Made by a program: the position numbers and the translations under genes
Notes under the pieces: generated by a model
Told to the model about the DNA's origin: nothing
Seen by the model: the letters and a program-made list of their open reading frames with translations, nothing else
The model's database searches: none
In this document: positions 45,404 to 54,712 of the stretch, piece by piece
Layout: each line of letters begins with the position of its first letter
Position numbering within the stretch: the stretch's first letter is position 1
DNA from: VRUE01 sp963699215
GTDB lineage: Bacteria; Actinomycetota; Thermoleophilia; Solirubrobacterales; 70-9
Direction of reading: 5' to 3'
Assembly: GCA_963699215.1 (NCBI GenBank)
Contig: OY969422.1
Location: 1,302,001 to 1,366,000 of the forward strand
Length of the DNA stretch: 64,000 nucleotides

Positions 45404-45742
45404 ATGGCGTCGCCCGACGAGCAGCGGCTCGAGGCCGCGATCGAGCGGCTGCTCGAGGCGGAGCGCTTCGCCGAGGCCGAGGCGATCGTCGCCCGGGCGG
45501 CGCCGCAGCTGCAGAAGGTGCTGGCCGGCGGCCCTGGCCGAGGGTGGCTGGTTCGGCGAGTCGCACGAGGCGAGGCGCTGAAGGCGGCGACCGTCCCCGA
45601 CCCCGACGAGCGGATCGCCGCGGTGCGCACCCTGCTCGCCGAGGAGGCGAGGATGGGAATGATGGTTGGCGTCGCCGTCGGCTGGGCACTGAAAGAAGAG
45701 ATGAGCGAGGGCGAAGGCCCCGATCCAGAAGGAGAGAACTGA
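45404..45742 (+). CDS. Hypothetical helical protein
   Basis: 112 residues, Ala/Glu-rich helices (LEAAIERLLEAERFAEAEAI, ERIAAVRTLLAEEARMGMMV). Between ~45520 and ~45585 another frame reads better (AALAEGGWFGESHEA), so two compensating errors are likely. It ends 2 bp before the MBL-fold gene, suggesting an operon. Confidence 0.6.
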   Translation: MASPDEQRLEAAIERLLEAERFAEAEAIVARAAPQLQKVLAGGPGRGWLVRRVARGEALKAATVPDPDERIAAVRTLLAEEARMGMMVGVAVGWALKEEMSEGEGPDPEGEN

Positions 45743-45744
45743 GG

Positions 45745-46460
45745 ATGGAGATCAAGTTCCACGGCCAGTCGTGCTTCGAGCTGAGCGAGGGGGAGACGAC
45801 GGTGCTCGTCGATCCCTTCCTCAAGCCGAACAACCCGATCGCGGTGGCGACGGCGGAGGACGTCAACCCGACCCACATCGCGATCACCCACGGCCACGCC
45901 GACCACATCGCCGACGTCGTCCCGGTGGCGACGCGGACCGGCGCCCACTGCGTGGCGATCGTCGAGCTCGCCAACTGGCTCGACGCTCAGGGGGCGGACG
46001 CGGTCAGCGACCCCAACCTGGGCGGCACGGTCGAGTTCGAGTGGGGCTGGATCAAGCTGGTCCCCGCCTGGCACACGAGCACGATCCCGGGCTCTGACGA
46101 GGCGCCGTTCAGCGCCGAGCACGGGATCGTCGATCGGCACCGCAGCCGGCCTGCGTGATCAAGATCGGCGGCGTCACCGTCTACCACGCCGGCGACACCT
46201 GCCTGTTCGGCGACATGAAGCTGATCGCCGAACGCAACCCGGTCGACGTCGCCCTGCTGCCGATCGGCGGCCACTACACGATGGACCGCCACGACGCCGT
46301 CGTCGCCGCCGAGTTCGTCGGCGCCAGGACGGTGATCCCGATGCACTACGACACCTTCCCGCCGATCGAGACCGACGCGGAGGCCTTCAAGACCGACGTC
46401 GAGTCGAAGACTTCCTCGCAGGTCGTCCTCCTGCAGCCCGGCGAGACGCACGACGCCTGA
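45745..46460 (+). CDS. UPF0173-type metal-dependent hydrolase (MBL fold), one frameshift
   Basis: ATG 45745 with GGAGAG upstream. Metal motif THGHADH (HxHxDH) preceded by GQSCFEL and VDPFL; later AGDTCLFGDMKL, LPIGGHYTMD and the final HYDTFPPIE, as in the YtkL/UPF0173 group. The frame shifts near 46130 between SAEHGIV and KIGGVTVYHAG. Hydrolase of unknown substrate. Confidence 0.85.
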
Positions 46461-46544
46461 GCAATCGGACAAAAACTGGCTGACTGGCCAAGATCGCTGC
46501 TAGTCTCGCTCGAACCAGCCGCAGTCGAGCGGAGGAGAGTGAAG

Positions 46545-47475
46545 ATGGAGGCCAAAGAGGCAACCGGAACCCAGTCGCGAACCGAGCGAGCCGACTTCCA
46601 GGCGACCGCCGACCCGGCGCTGAAGGAGGCCGCCGACCGCACGGCCGACGTCAAGCTGCTCGACTACCAGGAGCTGTACCTGCTCTGGGAGCGCCAGCAG
46701 TGGCAGACCCAGGAGCTCGACTTCAGCCGCGACCGCGAAGACTGGCACGAGCGGATCGACGACGAGGAGCGCTTCCAGCGCATGTACGGGCTCTCCTCCT
46801 TCTTCATCGGCGAGCAGAAGGTCGCCGAGGAGCTGGGGCCGATCATGCGCGCCGCCCCGACCGAGGACCAGAGGATCTTCCTCTGCACGCAGATCGCCGA
46901 CGAGGCCCGCCACGTGCGCTTCTTCGAGCGCTTCTACCGCGAGGTCGGCGTGCTCGAGTCCGACGGCCTCACGCGAGATGCTGGCGGAGACCTCCGACGC
47001 ACCTCAACGACAACTTCGGCCGCCTCTTCGACGAGATGCTGAAGCAGCGCACCGACCGCCTCTCGGCCGAGCCCGAGGACACCGAGGCGCTGGTCGAGGC
47101 GGTGACGCTCTACCACATGGTGATCGAGGGGATGCTGGCCCTCACCGGCCAGCACTTCATCATGGACTTCAACGAACGCGAAGGGACGCTGCCGGCCTTC
47201 GTCGAGGGCTTCCAGAACGTCGCCCGCGACGAGCACCGCCACGTCGCCTTCGGCTCGGTCTTCCTGCGCGAGAAGGCGCACGAGGACGAGCGCTACAAGC
47301 AGGCGATCCAGCGCACGCTGGAGGAGTCGCTGCCGGTCGCCGACGGGCGTCCTCTCACCGCCCTGGGCGCCCGGAAGACGAGGACTACGAGCTGTTCGGC
47401 TACTCGCTCGCGGAAACGCGCGAGTTCGCCGGCACCTGCCTGATGCGCCGGCTCAAAGTGATCGGCTTGGGCTGA
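46545..47475 (+). CDS. R2-like (ribonucleotide-reductase-small-subunit-fold) oxidase, frameshifted
   Basis: ATG 46545 with GGAGGAG upstream. Ferritin-like fold with carboxylate/His metal motifs QIADEARHVRFFERF, YHMVIEGMLALTGQHF and VARDEHRHVAFGS. The second motif closely resembles R2lox proteins such as the mycobacterial one I recall, rather than classical NrdB, so a two-metal ligand-binding oxidase is more likely than a deoxynucleotide-synthesis subunit. Frame shifts near 46975 and 47365. No NrdA-like gene nearby. Confidence 0.8.
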
Positions 47476-47485
47476 GCTGGCGCTG

Positions 47486-49063
47486 CTAGCCGGCGGTTGC
47501 AGGCCGCTTCGGCTTCGGAGCTGCTGCTGTCGAGGGCGGCGGGCGGCGGAGGAGATTCGGCCGGCGGTTCGCTCGCCGGCGGTTCGGCCGGCGGCGGTTC
47601 GGCCGGAGGGGCGCTTTCCGCGGGCGGCGGGCTTTCGGCCGCCGGCGGCGGCCCGCCGACGGTGACGACGACGGTGTCGCTGCCGCTCGTGGGCGCCGGC
47701 GGTGCGCGGTCGGCGATTCGCCCCGGTGACTGCTTCGGCACGCCGGTTTCGCCGGCGCCGATCGTCGTCAGTTCGGTCGCGGGCGACTGCCCGGCGGCAT
47801 CCGTCACTCGGTGGCGGTCGTTGCCGCGGCGTCGGCCGGTGCCGCCGCCGCGGCGGACGGCTCGGGAGCAGGCGCGACGGTCTGCTCCACCGGCTGCGGG
47901 TGCGGCGCGGGGCGCGTGGTGCTGAGCGAGAGCGGGCTTGGTGCGTGCGCGAGATCTGCGGGGCGCTGCTCTTCGGCGTCGGCGTCACGTCGATCTTCTG
48001 CTTGACCTCGACCGCGCCGGCGGTGATCACCGCGGCGGTGACGACTCCGGCGACGGCCTTGGTGCCGATCGCGCCGCCGACCGCGCCGAGCCCACCGGCG
48101 GCGCCGCCGCCGCCGAGCGCGGCGCCGACGCCACCGACTGCTCCGGCCCCGGTGGCGGTCGCCGCAGCGGTCGCGCCCGCGCCGGCTCCGGCGGCACCCG
48201 CGCCGCCGCCCGCGCCCGCGCCTGCAGAGGCGCCCCCGCTCGCTCCGCCGAAGCCGAGCTTGGAGACGATGAAGCCTTTGAAGGCGACCAGCGCGCCGGC
48301 CGGGGAACAGCGCCGCCAGCACCTTCTCGTTGGAGCGGACCTGGGAGCGGAAGTCGGCGCATTCGTCGCACTCGCGAACGTGGCGTCGCACCGGGCCGGA
48401 GACCTTGCGCAGGCCCTCGGCGGCTTCGGAGAGCTCGAGCCGGACCTCGCCGCAGGTCAGCAGGCGCGCCTGGCTCGCCTCGGCGAGGGAGATCCGCGCT
48501 CGCACCAGCAGCGACTTGACCGAGGGCACGGTGGTGTCCATCGCGGCGGCGATTTCCTCGTAGGAGAGCGCGTCCATCTCGCGCAGCAGCAGCGCCGAGC
48601 GCTGGGTCTCGGGAAGCTTGTTGACGTCGGCAGAGCAGCTGGCGGAACTCCTCGCGGTTGTGGACCTTCTCGGCGGTCGAGGCGGCCTCGACGGCGGGCA
48701 CCATGTCCATCGATTCCTGCGCGTCGGCGGTCGGCTTGCGCAGGTGGTTGAGGCAGCGGTTGCGGGCGATCCGGTAGAGCCAAGGGCGCAGGTTGATCTC
48801 GCGCTCGTCGGCGAGCATCGCCCGGTAGGCGTTGACGAAGACCTCCTGCAGGACGTCCTCGGCGTCCTCGGTGGAGCCCAGCATCTGCCGGCAGAAGCCG
48901 AGCAGGCGGCCCTGGTAGCGATCGACGATCGTCTCGAAGGCGCCGGCGTTGCCGCTGCGCGGCCATCGCGATCAGCTTCGCGTCCCCCTGCAGCTTCAGC
49001 AGGGGCGAGCGGCGGGCCAGAAGTCCGCGGCTGACTGGCGTGGGTTAGAGCCGATGCCTCCAA
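47486..49063 (-). CDS. ECF-type sigma factor fused to zinc-finger/Ala-Pro-rich tail, frameshifted
   Basis: Sigma region 2 (QMLGSTEDAEDVLQEVFVNA, RPWLYRIARNRCLNHLRKP) and region 4 (LPETQRSALLLREMDALSYE, TVPSVKSLLVRAR) are followed by an anti-sigma-like zinc finger (HVRECDECADF), a probable membrane segment and a long Ala/Gly/Pro-rich tail to TAG 47486. At least four frame changes (about 48960, 48640, 48300, 47880) break the sequence while every domain remains readable. Start uncertain; TTG 49063 is one possibility. Converges on the R2-like gene with an 11-bp gap. Confidence 0.7.
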
Positions 49064-49245
49064 GCTTCTCTCTCCAGGGAAGGCGTTGTCTTCGTAAGTA
49101 GGGACACCGTAACAGGGGCTTAGTTGCGGTCCGTACAAATATTTATCCCGCTTTTAGACGCCCAGACAGGCACGAGATCCACGTTTGGTCCCTGCTGGGG
49201 GCTGAAGGTGAGCCTCGTCTGGATATCGGAGGCAGGAGGGGAGAG

Positions 49246-49331
49246 TGCCCGGGGCGGGACTCGAACCCGCAAGCCCCCGAAGGGGCAGCGCATTTTAAGT
49301 GCGCCGCTTTTGCCAGTTTCGCCACCCGGGC
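49246..49331 (-). tRNA. tRNA-Leu (anticodon TAA)
   Basis: 86-nt class II tRNA. Acceptor GCCCGGG / CCCGGGC, anticodon arm GCGCA-CTTAAAA-TGCGC, long variable arm (CTGCCCCTTCGGGGGCT) and T loop TTCGAGT. Discriminator A, CCA not encoded. Confidence 0.93.
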
Positions 49332-49366
49332 GTCAGCGATGGTACCCCCGTCGATAGGCTCGTCGA

Positions 49367-50986
49367 ATGTCGGTGCACGGGGGGCGGCTGGTGGCGAAAG
49401 CGCTGAAGTCGCGCGGCGTCAGTCACCTCTTCACGCTCTCGGGTGGGCATCTGTTCTCGATCTACGACGGCTGCAAAGACGAGGGGATCGAGATCGTCGA
49501 CGTGCGCCACGAGCAGACGGCGGCCTTCGCCGCGGAGGGCTTTGCCAAGGCGACCCGGCGGGTCGGCGTGGCGGCGCTGACGGCCGGGCCCGGGGTGACC
49601 AACGGCGTCAGCGCGATCGCCGGCGCCCAGGCCAACTGCTCGCCGCGTCTGCGTGCTCGGCGGGCGGGCGCCGGAGTTGCGCTGGGGCTCGGGCTCGCTG
49701 CAGGAGATCGACCACCTGCCCTTCGTCGCGCCGCTGGTCAAGTCGGCGGAGACGGTGAAGGAGACCGGGCGGATCGCGGCGTCGCACCGCGGCGGCGCTC
49801 GATCTGGCGCTCTCCGCCCCCTAGCGGGCCGACCTTCGTCGACTATCCGCTCGACGTCGTCTTCACCGAGGCCGAGGCCGAGGTCCCGGCGGCTGCGAGC
49901 GCCGAGCCGCAGCCCGCGGCCGGAGTCGAGGAGGCGGTGGCGCTGCTGGCGGCGCGCCGAGCGCCCCGCGATCATGGCCGGCACCGGCCTCTACTGGGGT
50001 CGGGGCGAGGGGGAGCTGCAGGCGCTGGCCGAGGCGCTCGGAATTCCGGTCTTCCTCAACGGGCTCGGCCGGGGCTGCCTCGCGGCCGATCACGAGCTGG
50101 CCTTCAGCCGGGCGCGCGGGGCGGGCTTGAAGGGGGCCGACGTGGCCCTGGTCGTCGGCGTGCCGATCGACTTCCGGCTGGGCTTCGGCGGCAGCTTCGG
50201 CGAGGAGACGAAGCTGATTCGGCTCGACGTCGCGCCCAACGAGCTGACGGCCAACCGCGCGCCCGAGGTCGACCTCGTCGGCGACATAGCCGGCGACGCT
50301 GGCGGCGATCCGCGCTTCGGTCGGCGGTGCGTTGAGGCGGACGGACGCCTGGCTCGAGCAGCTGCGCGCGGTCGAGGCGGAGAAGCGCGCCGCCGAGCAG
50401 GAGGAGCTGAACGACGACCGTTCGCCGCTGCACCCCGTGCGCATCTACAAGGAGTTGGGAGAAGTGCTCGATCGCGACGCGATCGTGGTCGGCGACGGCG
50501 GCGACTTCGTCTCCTACGCCGGCCGCTTCATCGAGACCTACGAGCCGGGCTGCTGGATGGACCCGGGGCCGTTCGGCTGCCTCGGCGCCGGACCCGGCCA
50601 GGCGATCGGCGCCAAGCTCGCCCATCCGGAGCGGCAGGTCTGTCTCTTGCTCGGCGATGGAGCCTTCGGCTTCGCCGGCATCGAGTTCGACACTTTGGCG
50701 CGTCACGGTCTGCGCCGTGGTGGGTGTGATGGGCAATAACGGCATCTGGGCGCTCGAGCATCACCCGATGAAATTCCTCTACGGCTACTCGGTAGCGGCG
50801 GAGCTGAGGCCGCAGACGCGCTACGAGCAGATGGTCGAGGCGCTGGGCTGCGAGGGGGTCTTCGTCAGCGAGCCGGGGCAGCTTCGACCGGCGCTGGAGC
50901 GGGCCTTCGAGTCCGGTCGCCCGACCCTGGTCAACGTCATCACGGACCCCGAGGTCGTCTACCCGCGCAAGTCGAACTTGGCTTAA
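49367..50986 (+). CDS. Thiamine-diphosphate enzyme (acetolactate-synthase-like), frameshifted
   Basis: ATG 49367. PYR domain VSHLFTLSGGHLFSIYDGCK with the catalytic Glu in VDVRHEQTAAFAAEGFAKAT and LTAGPGVTNGVSAIAGAQ; central domain RPAIMAGTGLYWGRGEGELQ; PP domain FGCLGAGPGQAIGAKLAHPE, LLLGDGAFGF and NNGIWALEHHP (ThDP/Mg GDG...N motif). Frame changes near 49650, 49790, 49960, 50290 and 50705 split it into six pieces that rejoin into one ~540-residue enzyme. Could be acetolactate synthase or a related carboligase/decarboxylase; no small subunit is nearby. Confidence 0.78.
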
Positions 50987-51040
50987 CAAAGCCAAAAACT
51001 GGCTCGCTGGCCAGATCGTCTCATCGTTTTCCCCAAACGA

Positions 51041-51408
51041 GAATCGACCGCCATCTCTGGCGGCCGATTCAGGTTGGTCCCTCAGGACGGGCAGGGGTAC
51101 GTCTTCAGGGACCAGTTCGTATTCGTTGGGTCCAGACGGCGGGAGGCGCCATGATGCGGCAATCGTCCGAACCCTATGACCGGGTCTGTGGTGGGACTGT
51201 GGTCCTCACCTCTTCCCCGATGCGACGATTATGCGCTCGCCTATCCGGATTGTCTAGGAGCCGTGTTTGGCGCTACTCATAACTCGGTAGAGGCGATTTA
51301 CCTAGTTTTGGGGGTTAGGGGGACACGTTTACCCAACTGGACGGGTGCCGAAAACGCCTCTGTACGCCAGGTCCCACGGGGATTTCCGCAGCCTCCCCGT
51401 GGGTTTTT
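51041..51408 (+). ncRNA. Structured intergenic region ending in a strong + strand terminator (candidate RNA)
   Basis: The 428-bp gap 50987-51414 has no convincing gene. It contains dyads at 51041-51070 (GAATCG..CCGCCA / TGGCGG..CGATTC) and 51075-51114 (TGGTCCCT / AGGGACCA with an inner GACG / CGTC stem), then ~260 bp of mixed sequence and a perfect terminator at 51373-51408. A + strand terminator there has no coding gene of its own to serve unless transcription continues from the ThDP gene. No known RNA family recognised. Confidence 0.3.
51373..51408 (+). terminator. Strong intrinsic terminator
   Basis: Perfect stem CCCACGGGGA / TCCCCGTGGG followed by TTTTT, on the + strand, 7 bp before the end of the convergent ppx-like gene. 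Confidence 0.85.
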
Positions 51409-51414
51409 CGGGGG

Positions 51415-52340
51415 CTACTGGGCGGTCTCGAGCGCCATCCCGTAGAGGATGTCGTGCTCGGAGACCTGGATCCGCTCGAGGCCGAAGGCTCTCATCGCCT
51501 CGATCAGGATCACCCCGCCGGCGATGATCGTCGGTGCGCGGTCGGGGTGCAGGCCGGGAATCGTCACTCGCTCGGCCAGCGGCGCGGAGGCGAGTTGCGA
51601 GAGAAGTCGCTGGATCGTCTCCAGGGAGAGGACGTGCCCGTGCACCCGGGCCGGGTCGTAGGGCTCGAGCCCCTGCTCGACCGCGGCGAGCGAGGTCGGC
51701 GTGCCGGCGACGGCGATGCCGGCCGAGGCGCGCGCCCCTGGCTCGCCGGCGAGCGGCGTCCCCGATCAGACCCCGGATGTCGTCGGCCAGCGCCTCGAGC
51801 TCGACCGCGGTAGGGGGGTCGGCGGAGATGTGCCGCTCGGTGTGGCGGACGACGCCGGCTTGCAACGAGGCGTGGAAGGCGATCGTGGCGCCGTTGCCGA
51901 CGATCATCTCGGTCGAGCCGCCGCCGATGTCGATCACCAGCGTCGGGACTGCCGGCGGCTGCTCGACGGTGGCGCCGCGGTAGGTGAGGCGCGCCTCCTC
52001 CTCGCCGTCGAGGACGCGGGTGGAGAGGGCGAAACGCTCGCGCAGCTCGGCGACGAAGGCGCTGCCGTTGGAGGCGTCGCGCACGGCGCTGGTCGCGATC
52101 GCCTCGACCTCCTCGACGCCTGCCTCGCGGCAGATCGCGACGTAGTCGCCGATCGCCTCGCACGCGGCCTCGATCGCCTCGTCGGAGAGCTGCCCAGAGA
52201 GGTCGACGCCGCGGCCCAACCGCGTCACCCGGCTGCTGCCGCTCGAGCACGGAGACGTCACCGTCGACATCGGCGATCAGCAGCCGCGTCGAGTTGCTGC
52301 CGACGTCGATCACCGCGACCCGTTGAGAATTCTCAGCCAT
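51415..52340 (-). CDS. Exopolyphosphatase / Ppx-GppA family, frameshifted
   Basis: From ATG 52340: MAENSQRVAVIDVGSNSTRL (phosphate-1 loop of the ASKHA fold); after a shift near 52235, RLGRGVDLSGQLSDEAIEAA, DGEEEARLTYRGA and VIDIGGGSTEMIVG (phosphate-2); after a shift near 51760, AGIAVAGTPTSLAAVEQGLE and HDILYGMALETA. Hydrolyses polyphosphate or pppGpp. Two apparent single-base errors; length as expected for the short actinobacterial form (~308 residues). Confidence 0.87.
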
Positions 52341-52469
52341 GTGGGCCGGGCACTTTAGAGAGACCCCAGCCACAGCCCCTGCCCGCCGCCGCCCACGCGC
52401 AACCGGCCATGCGCCCCAGCCGGCCACCCCAGACCGACCCAGCCACCATTGCTAGCATGGACAAACCGC

Positions 52470-52550
<81 letters not shown>

Positions 52551-52576
52551 AAAGCCCCGCAAATGCGGGGCTTTTG
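52551..52576 (+). terminator. Terminator of tRNA-fMet
   Basis: Stem AAAGCCCCGC / GCGGGGCTTT with AAAT loop and TTTTG tail directly after the tRNA. Confidence 0.8.
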
Positions 52577-52669
52577 TGTTTCTAGGGACGCAGACAAAGG
52601 GGTTCAAAATGGCCCATGGGGCAACGCCTGGGGCAACATGAGCTTTGAGAGAGGTCGATCCAGGCCTTG

Positions 52670-53185
52670 TCAGGCGCTTCCGGTCCACCTACGTTCGCCC
52701 GCGAGAAAGTCGTAGCCGCCGTGCTCCGAATCCAAGGCCTCGAGCCCAGTCGCGATCTGATCTGCCATCTCCTCGACGGGCACATGCGCCCAGAAGCGGA
52801 GGACCGTCCAGCCCGCATCCTTCAGGGCTAGATCGGTCCTCCTGTCGCGGGCAACGTTGGCATCGAGTTTGGTCTTCCACCATCCAGCGTTGGCTTTTGG
52901 GTCCGAGCCGTGCTCCGGGCACCGATGCCAGAAGCATCCGTCAACGAAGACGGCAACCTTCTGTCGAGGGAAAACTACGTCGGTCTTGCAGCGAACGCCC
53001 TGAACTGGCGAGACGTGCTTGCGAAACCGCAGGCCTCTGCGATGAAGCGCTGACCGCAGCGCTCGCTCGACTGCGCTCTCCGAACGATTGCCAAGCATCA
53101 CCTTGCGAGCGGTCGGCGACGACGGGGATGGAGCTGGCGGAACGGATGGGACCTCGACGCTCGCGGCGGCCTTCTCCGAGCGCAC
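52670..53185 (-). CDS. Very short patch repair (Vsr)-like endonuclease
   Basis: 171 residues. Core blocks SALHRRGLRFRKHVSPVQG, CKTDVVFPRQKVAVFVDGCF with WHRCPEH, then GWWKTKLDANVARDRRTD and GWTVLRFWAHV. The Asp in TDVVF and the His in CFWHRCPEH are the Vsr catalytic/metal and zinc positions. Vsr nicks at T:G mismatches created by deamination of 5-methylcytosine, and in GHKL-type modification systems it may serve as the restriction nuclease. A ~25-residue Ser/Pro-rich N-terminus precedes the domain. Lies 29 bp downstream of the methyltransferase gene. Confidence 0.9.
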   Translation of the reverse strand: MRSEKAAASVEVPSVPPAPSPSSPTARKVMLGNRSESAVERALRSALHRRGLRFRKHVSPVQGVRCKTDVVFPRQKVAVFVDGCFWHRCPEHGSDPKANAGWWKTKLDANVARDRRTDLALKDAGWTVLRFWAHVPVEEMADQIATGLEALDSEHGGYDFLAGERRWTGSA

Positions 53186-53214
53186 GGCTCAGCTACCGCG
53201 GCCTGTCGCTCCGC

Positions 53215-54582
53215 TTACGCGGCATCGGCGACCTCGGCCGACGCTTCCAGCAGACGTTTGGCCGCACTGCGCCCGCCGCCGTTTGCGACGCGCAGGAGAT
53301 CCGGATCGCCGAGCTTCATGCGTTCCTCTGATTCGGGCTGCTGGCGGCTCCACTCGAATGCCGTCAGAACCTGTGCGGCGACGGCGTAGGCCAAGGGTGG
53401 CGGAACCGCGTTCCCGACCTGCCGAAAGCCGTGCCACTTTGCGGCGGTTGGACGAAACCAATCTGGAAAGCCGTGCAGCCGCGCGGCCTCCCGAACTGAG
53501 ATCACTCGGTCATGCTCGTAGTGGATCGGCCGGGGGGCGCTGTAGCTGCCACGGTCGGGCGCGGTGCCAGCGCGAAGAGTGGGAGAGACGCCGTCCGGGT
53601 GCAGACGGATAAATCTGCTGACAGACTCTCGCTCGCCCGGTGGAGTTGATGCGAACCGCTTGATCACGTCGACTCCGTGGGAGGTTCGCATCGAGGCCGA
53701 TAGGCGAGAGGGGCTGCGGCGCCTCGGCCAGGAGAGGTCGGCGGGGTCGGCTGTTTCTCCCCTCAACCTGCGTGCATACGGGGAGGCATGGTCCTGCATC
53801 GCTTCGCGATCGGCCTCGGTCATGGCGACGACATCAGACGTCCAAAGCTCGGAGTAGCCATCGAGGTCCGGCAGATCGCCGAGGGCATCGGCCGCAGTCG
53901 GGCAGCCCGGCAGTCCGGTCGGCGTATCCGTATGTCCGAGCTCTCCCGTGCGGGGGGCTGCTCCCGGTATGCGCGGCCGCCCCGCTGTGGTCGCAGCCGG
54001 CAATTGAACAGCGACTTCGTCCCTGGTTCCTACGGCGATCAAGCGGCGCCGGTCTTGTGGGACGCCGAAGCAGCCCGCGTTCAGCACGTCTGAGGCGGCG
54101 ATCTCGTAGCCGTCCTTCTTCAGGCGATCGCTCATCCAGTCAATGACGAGCTTCGAGTCGGCCCCCGGGAGGGATCGTTTTGCCATCGCGGGTACGTTCT
54201 CCAGGACCCAGGCGGCCGGGTCCAGAGCGGCAACTAGCCTCGCGTACTCCTCTACTAGGCGGTTCCGCGGATCTTCGGGATCGCGGAGGCCGCCGACCGA
54301 GAAGCCTTGGCAGGGAGGGCCGCCAAAGACCACGTCGACTCTCTCATCGGGCTCCCGACCGTGCTTTCGTAGCCCCGAGGCGACCGCCTCCTTGAGCTGG
54401 CTGGCCGTGAGGGTTCGAGCGTCGGCTTCGACGACTTGGCACAGCGGGAAGTTGAACCGATGCGCGGCCGCATGGGCGGGATCGAACTCGATGGCGCAGA
54501 CCACGTCGAAGCCGGCTTGCTCGAAGCCAAGCGTCATGCCCCCCGCGCCCGCGAACAGGTCGACCGCGACCGGCCTAGACAT
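53215..54582 (-). CDS. DNA (cytosine-5-)-methyltransferase
   Basis: 455 residues. Motif I VDLFAGAGGMTLGFEQAGF, motif IV GGPPCQGFSVGG with catalytic Cys, motif VI WVLENVPAM, motif VIII QDRRRLIAVG, and motif X GNAVPPPLAYAVA near the C-terminus. The target-recognition region between VIII and IX is not matched to any known specificity. Upstream of the Rossmann-like and GHKL genes in position but transcribed after them on the same strand (131-bp gap). Confidence 0.95.
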   Translation of the reverse strand: MSRPVAVDLFAGAGGMTLGFEQAGFDVVCAIEFDPAHAAAHRFNFPLCQVVEADARTLTASQLKEAVASGLRKHGREPDERVDVVFGGPPCQGFSVGGLRDPEDPRNRLVEEYARLVAALDPAAWVLENVPAMAKRSLPGADSKLVIDWMSDRLKKDGYEIAASDVLNAGCFGVPQDRRRLIAVGTRDEVAVQLPAATTAGRPRIPGAAPRTGELGHTDTPTGLPGCPTAADALGDLPDLDGYSELWTSDVVAMTEADREAMQDHASPYARRLRGETADPADLSWPRRRSPSRLSASMRTSHGVDVIKRFASTPPGERESVSRFIRLHPDGVSPTLRAGTAPDRGSYSAPRPIHYEHDRVISVREAARLHGFPDWFRPTAAKWHGFRQVGNAVPPPLAYAVAAQVLTAFEWSRQQPESEERMKLGDPDLLRVANGGGRSAAKRLLEASAEVADAA

Positions 54583-54712
54583 CGGCCCATCGCCGGCAGA
54601 CGGCGGGTTGGCTAGCAGACGACGACAGCATAAGCCCGCAATTCTGTAGAGATGCTGATCCGGATGTCGCCACCCCTACGGTAGCCGCCCGATCGGCGGG
54701 GCATGAGAGGCG

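Noticed and set aside
46545..47475. Classical NrdB/NrdF ribonucleotide reductase subunit
   Set aside because: The YxxxxEGMLALTG block is closer to R2-like ligand-binding oxidases, and no large-subunit gene is nearby.
51176..51445. 89-residue + strand ORF in the intergenic gap
   Set aside because: It runs through the terminator stem into the antisense of ppx, with no coding bias or ribosome-binding site.
41700..52240. Programmed ribosomal frameshifting as the cause of the many split genes
   Set aside because: Shifts occur in both directions at unrelated sequences in unrelated genes, without shared slippery motifs; local sequence error is simpler.
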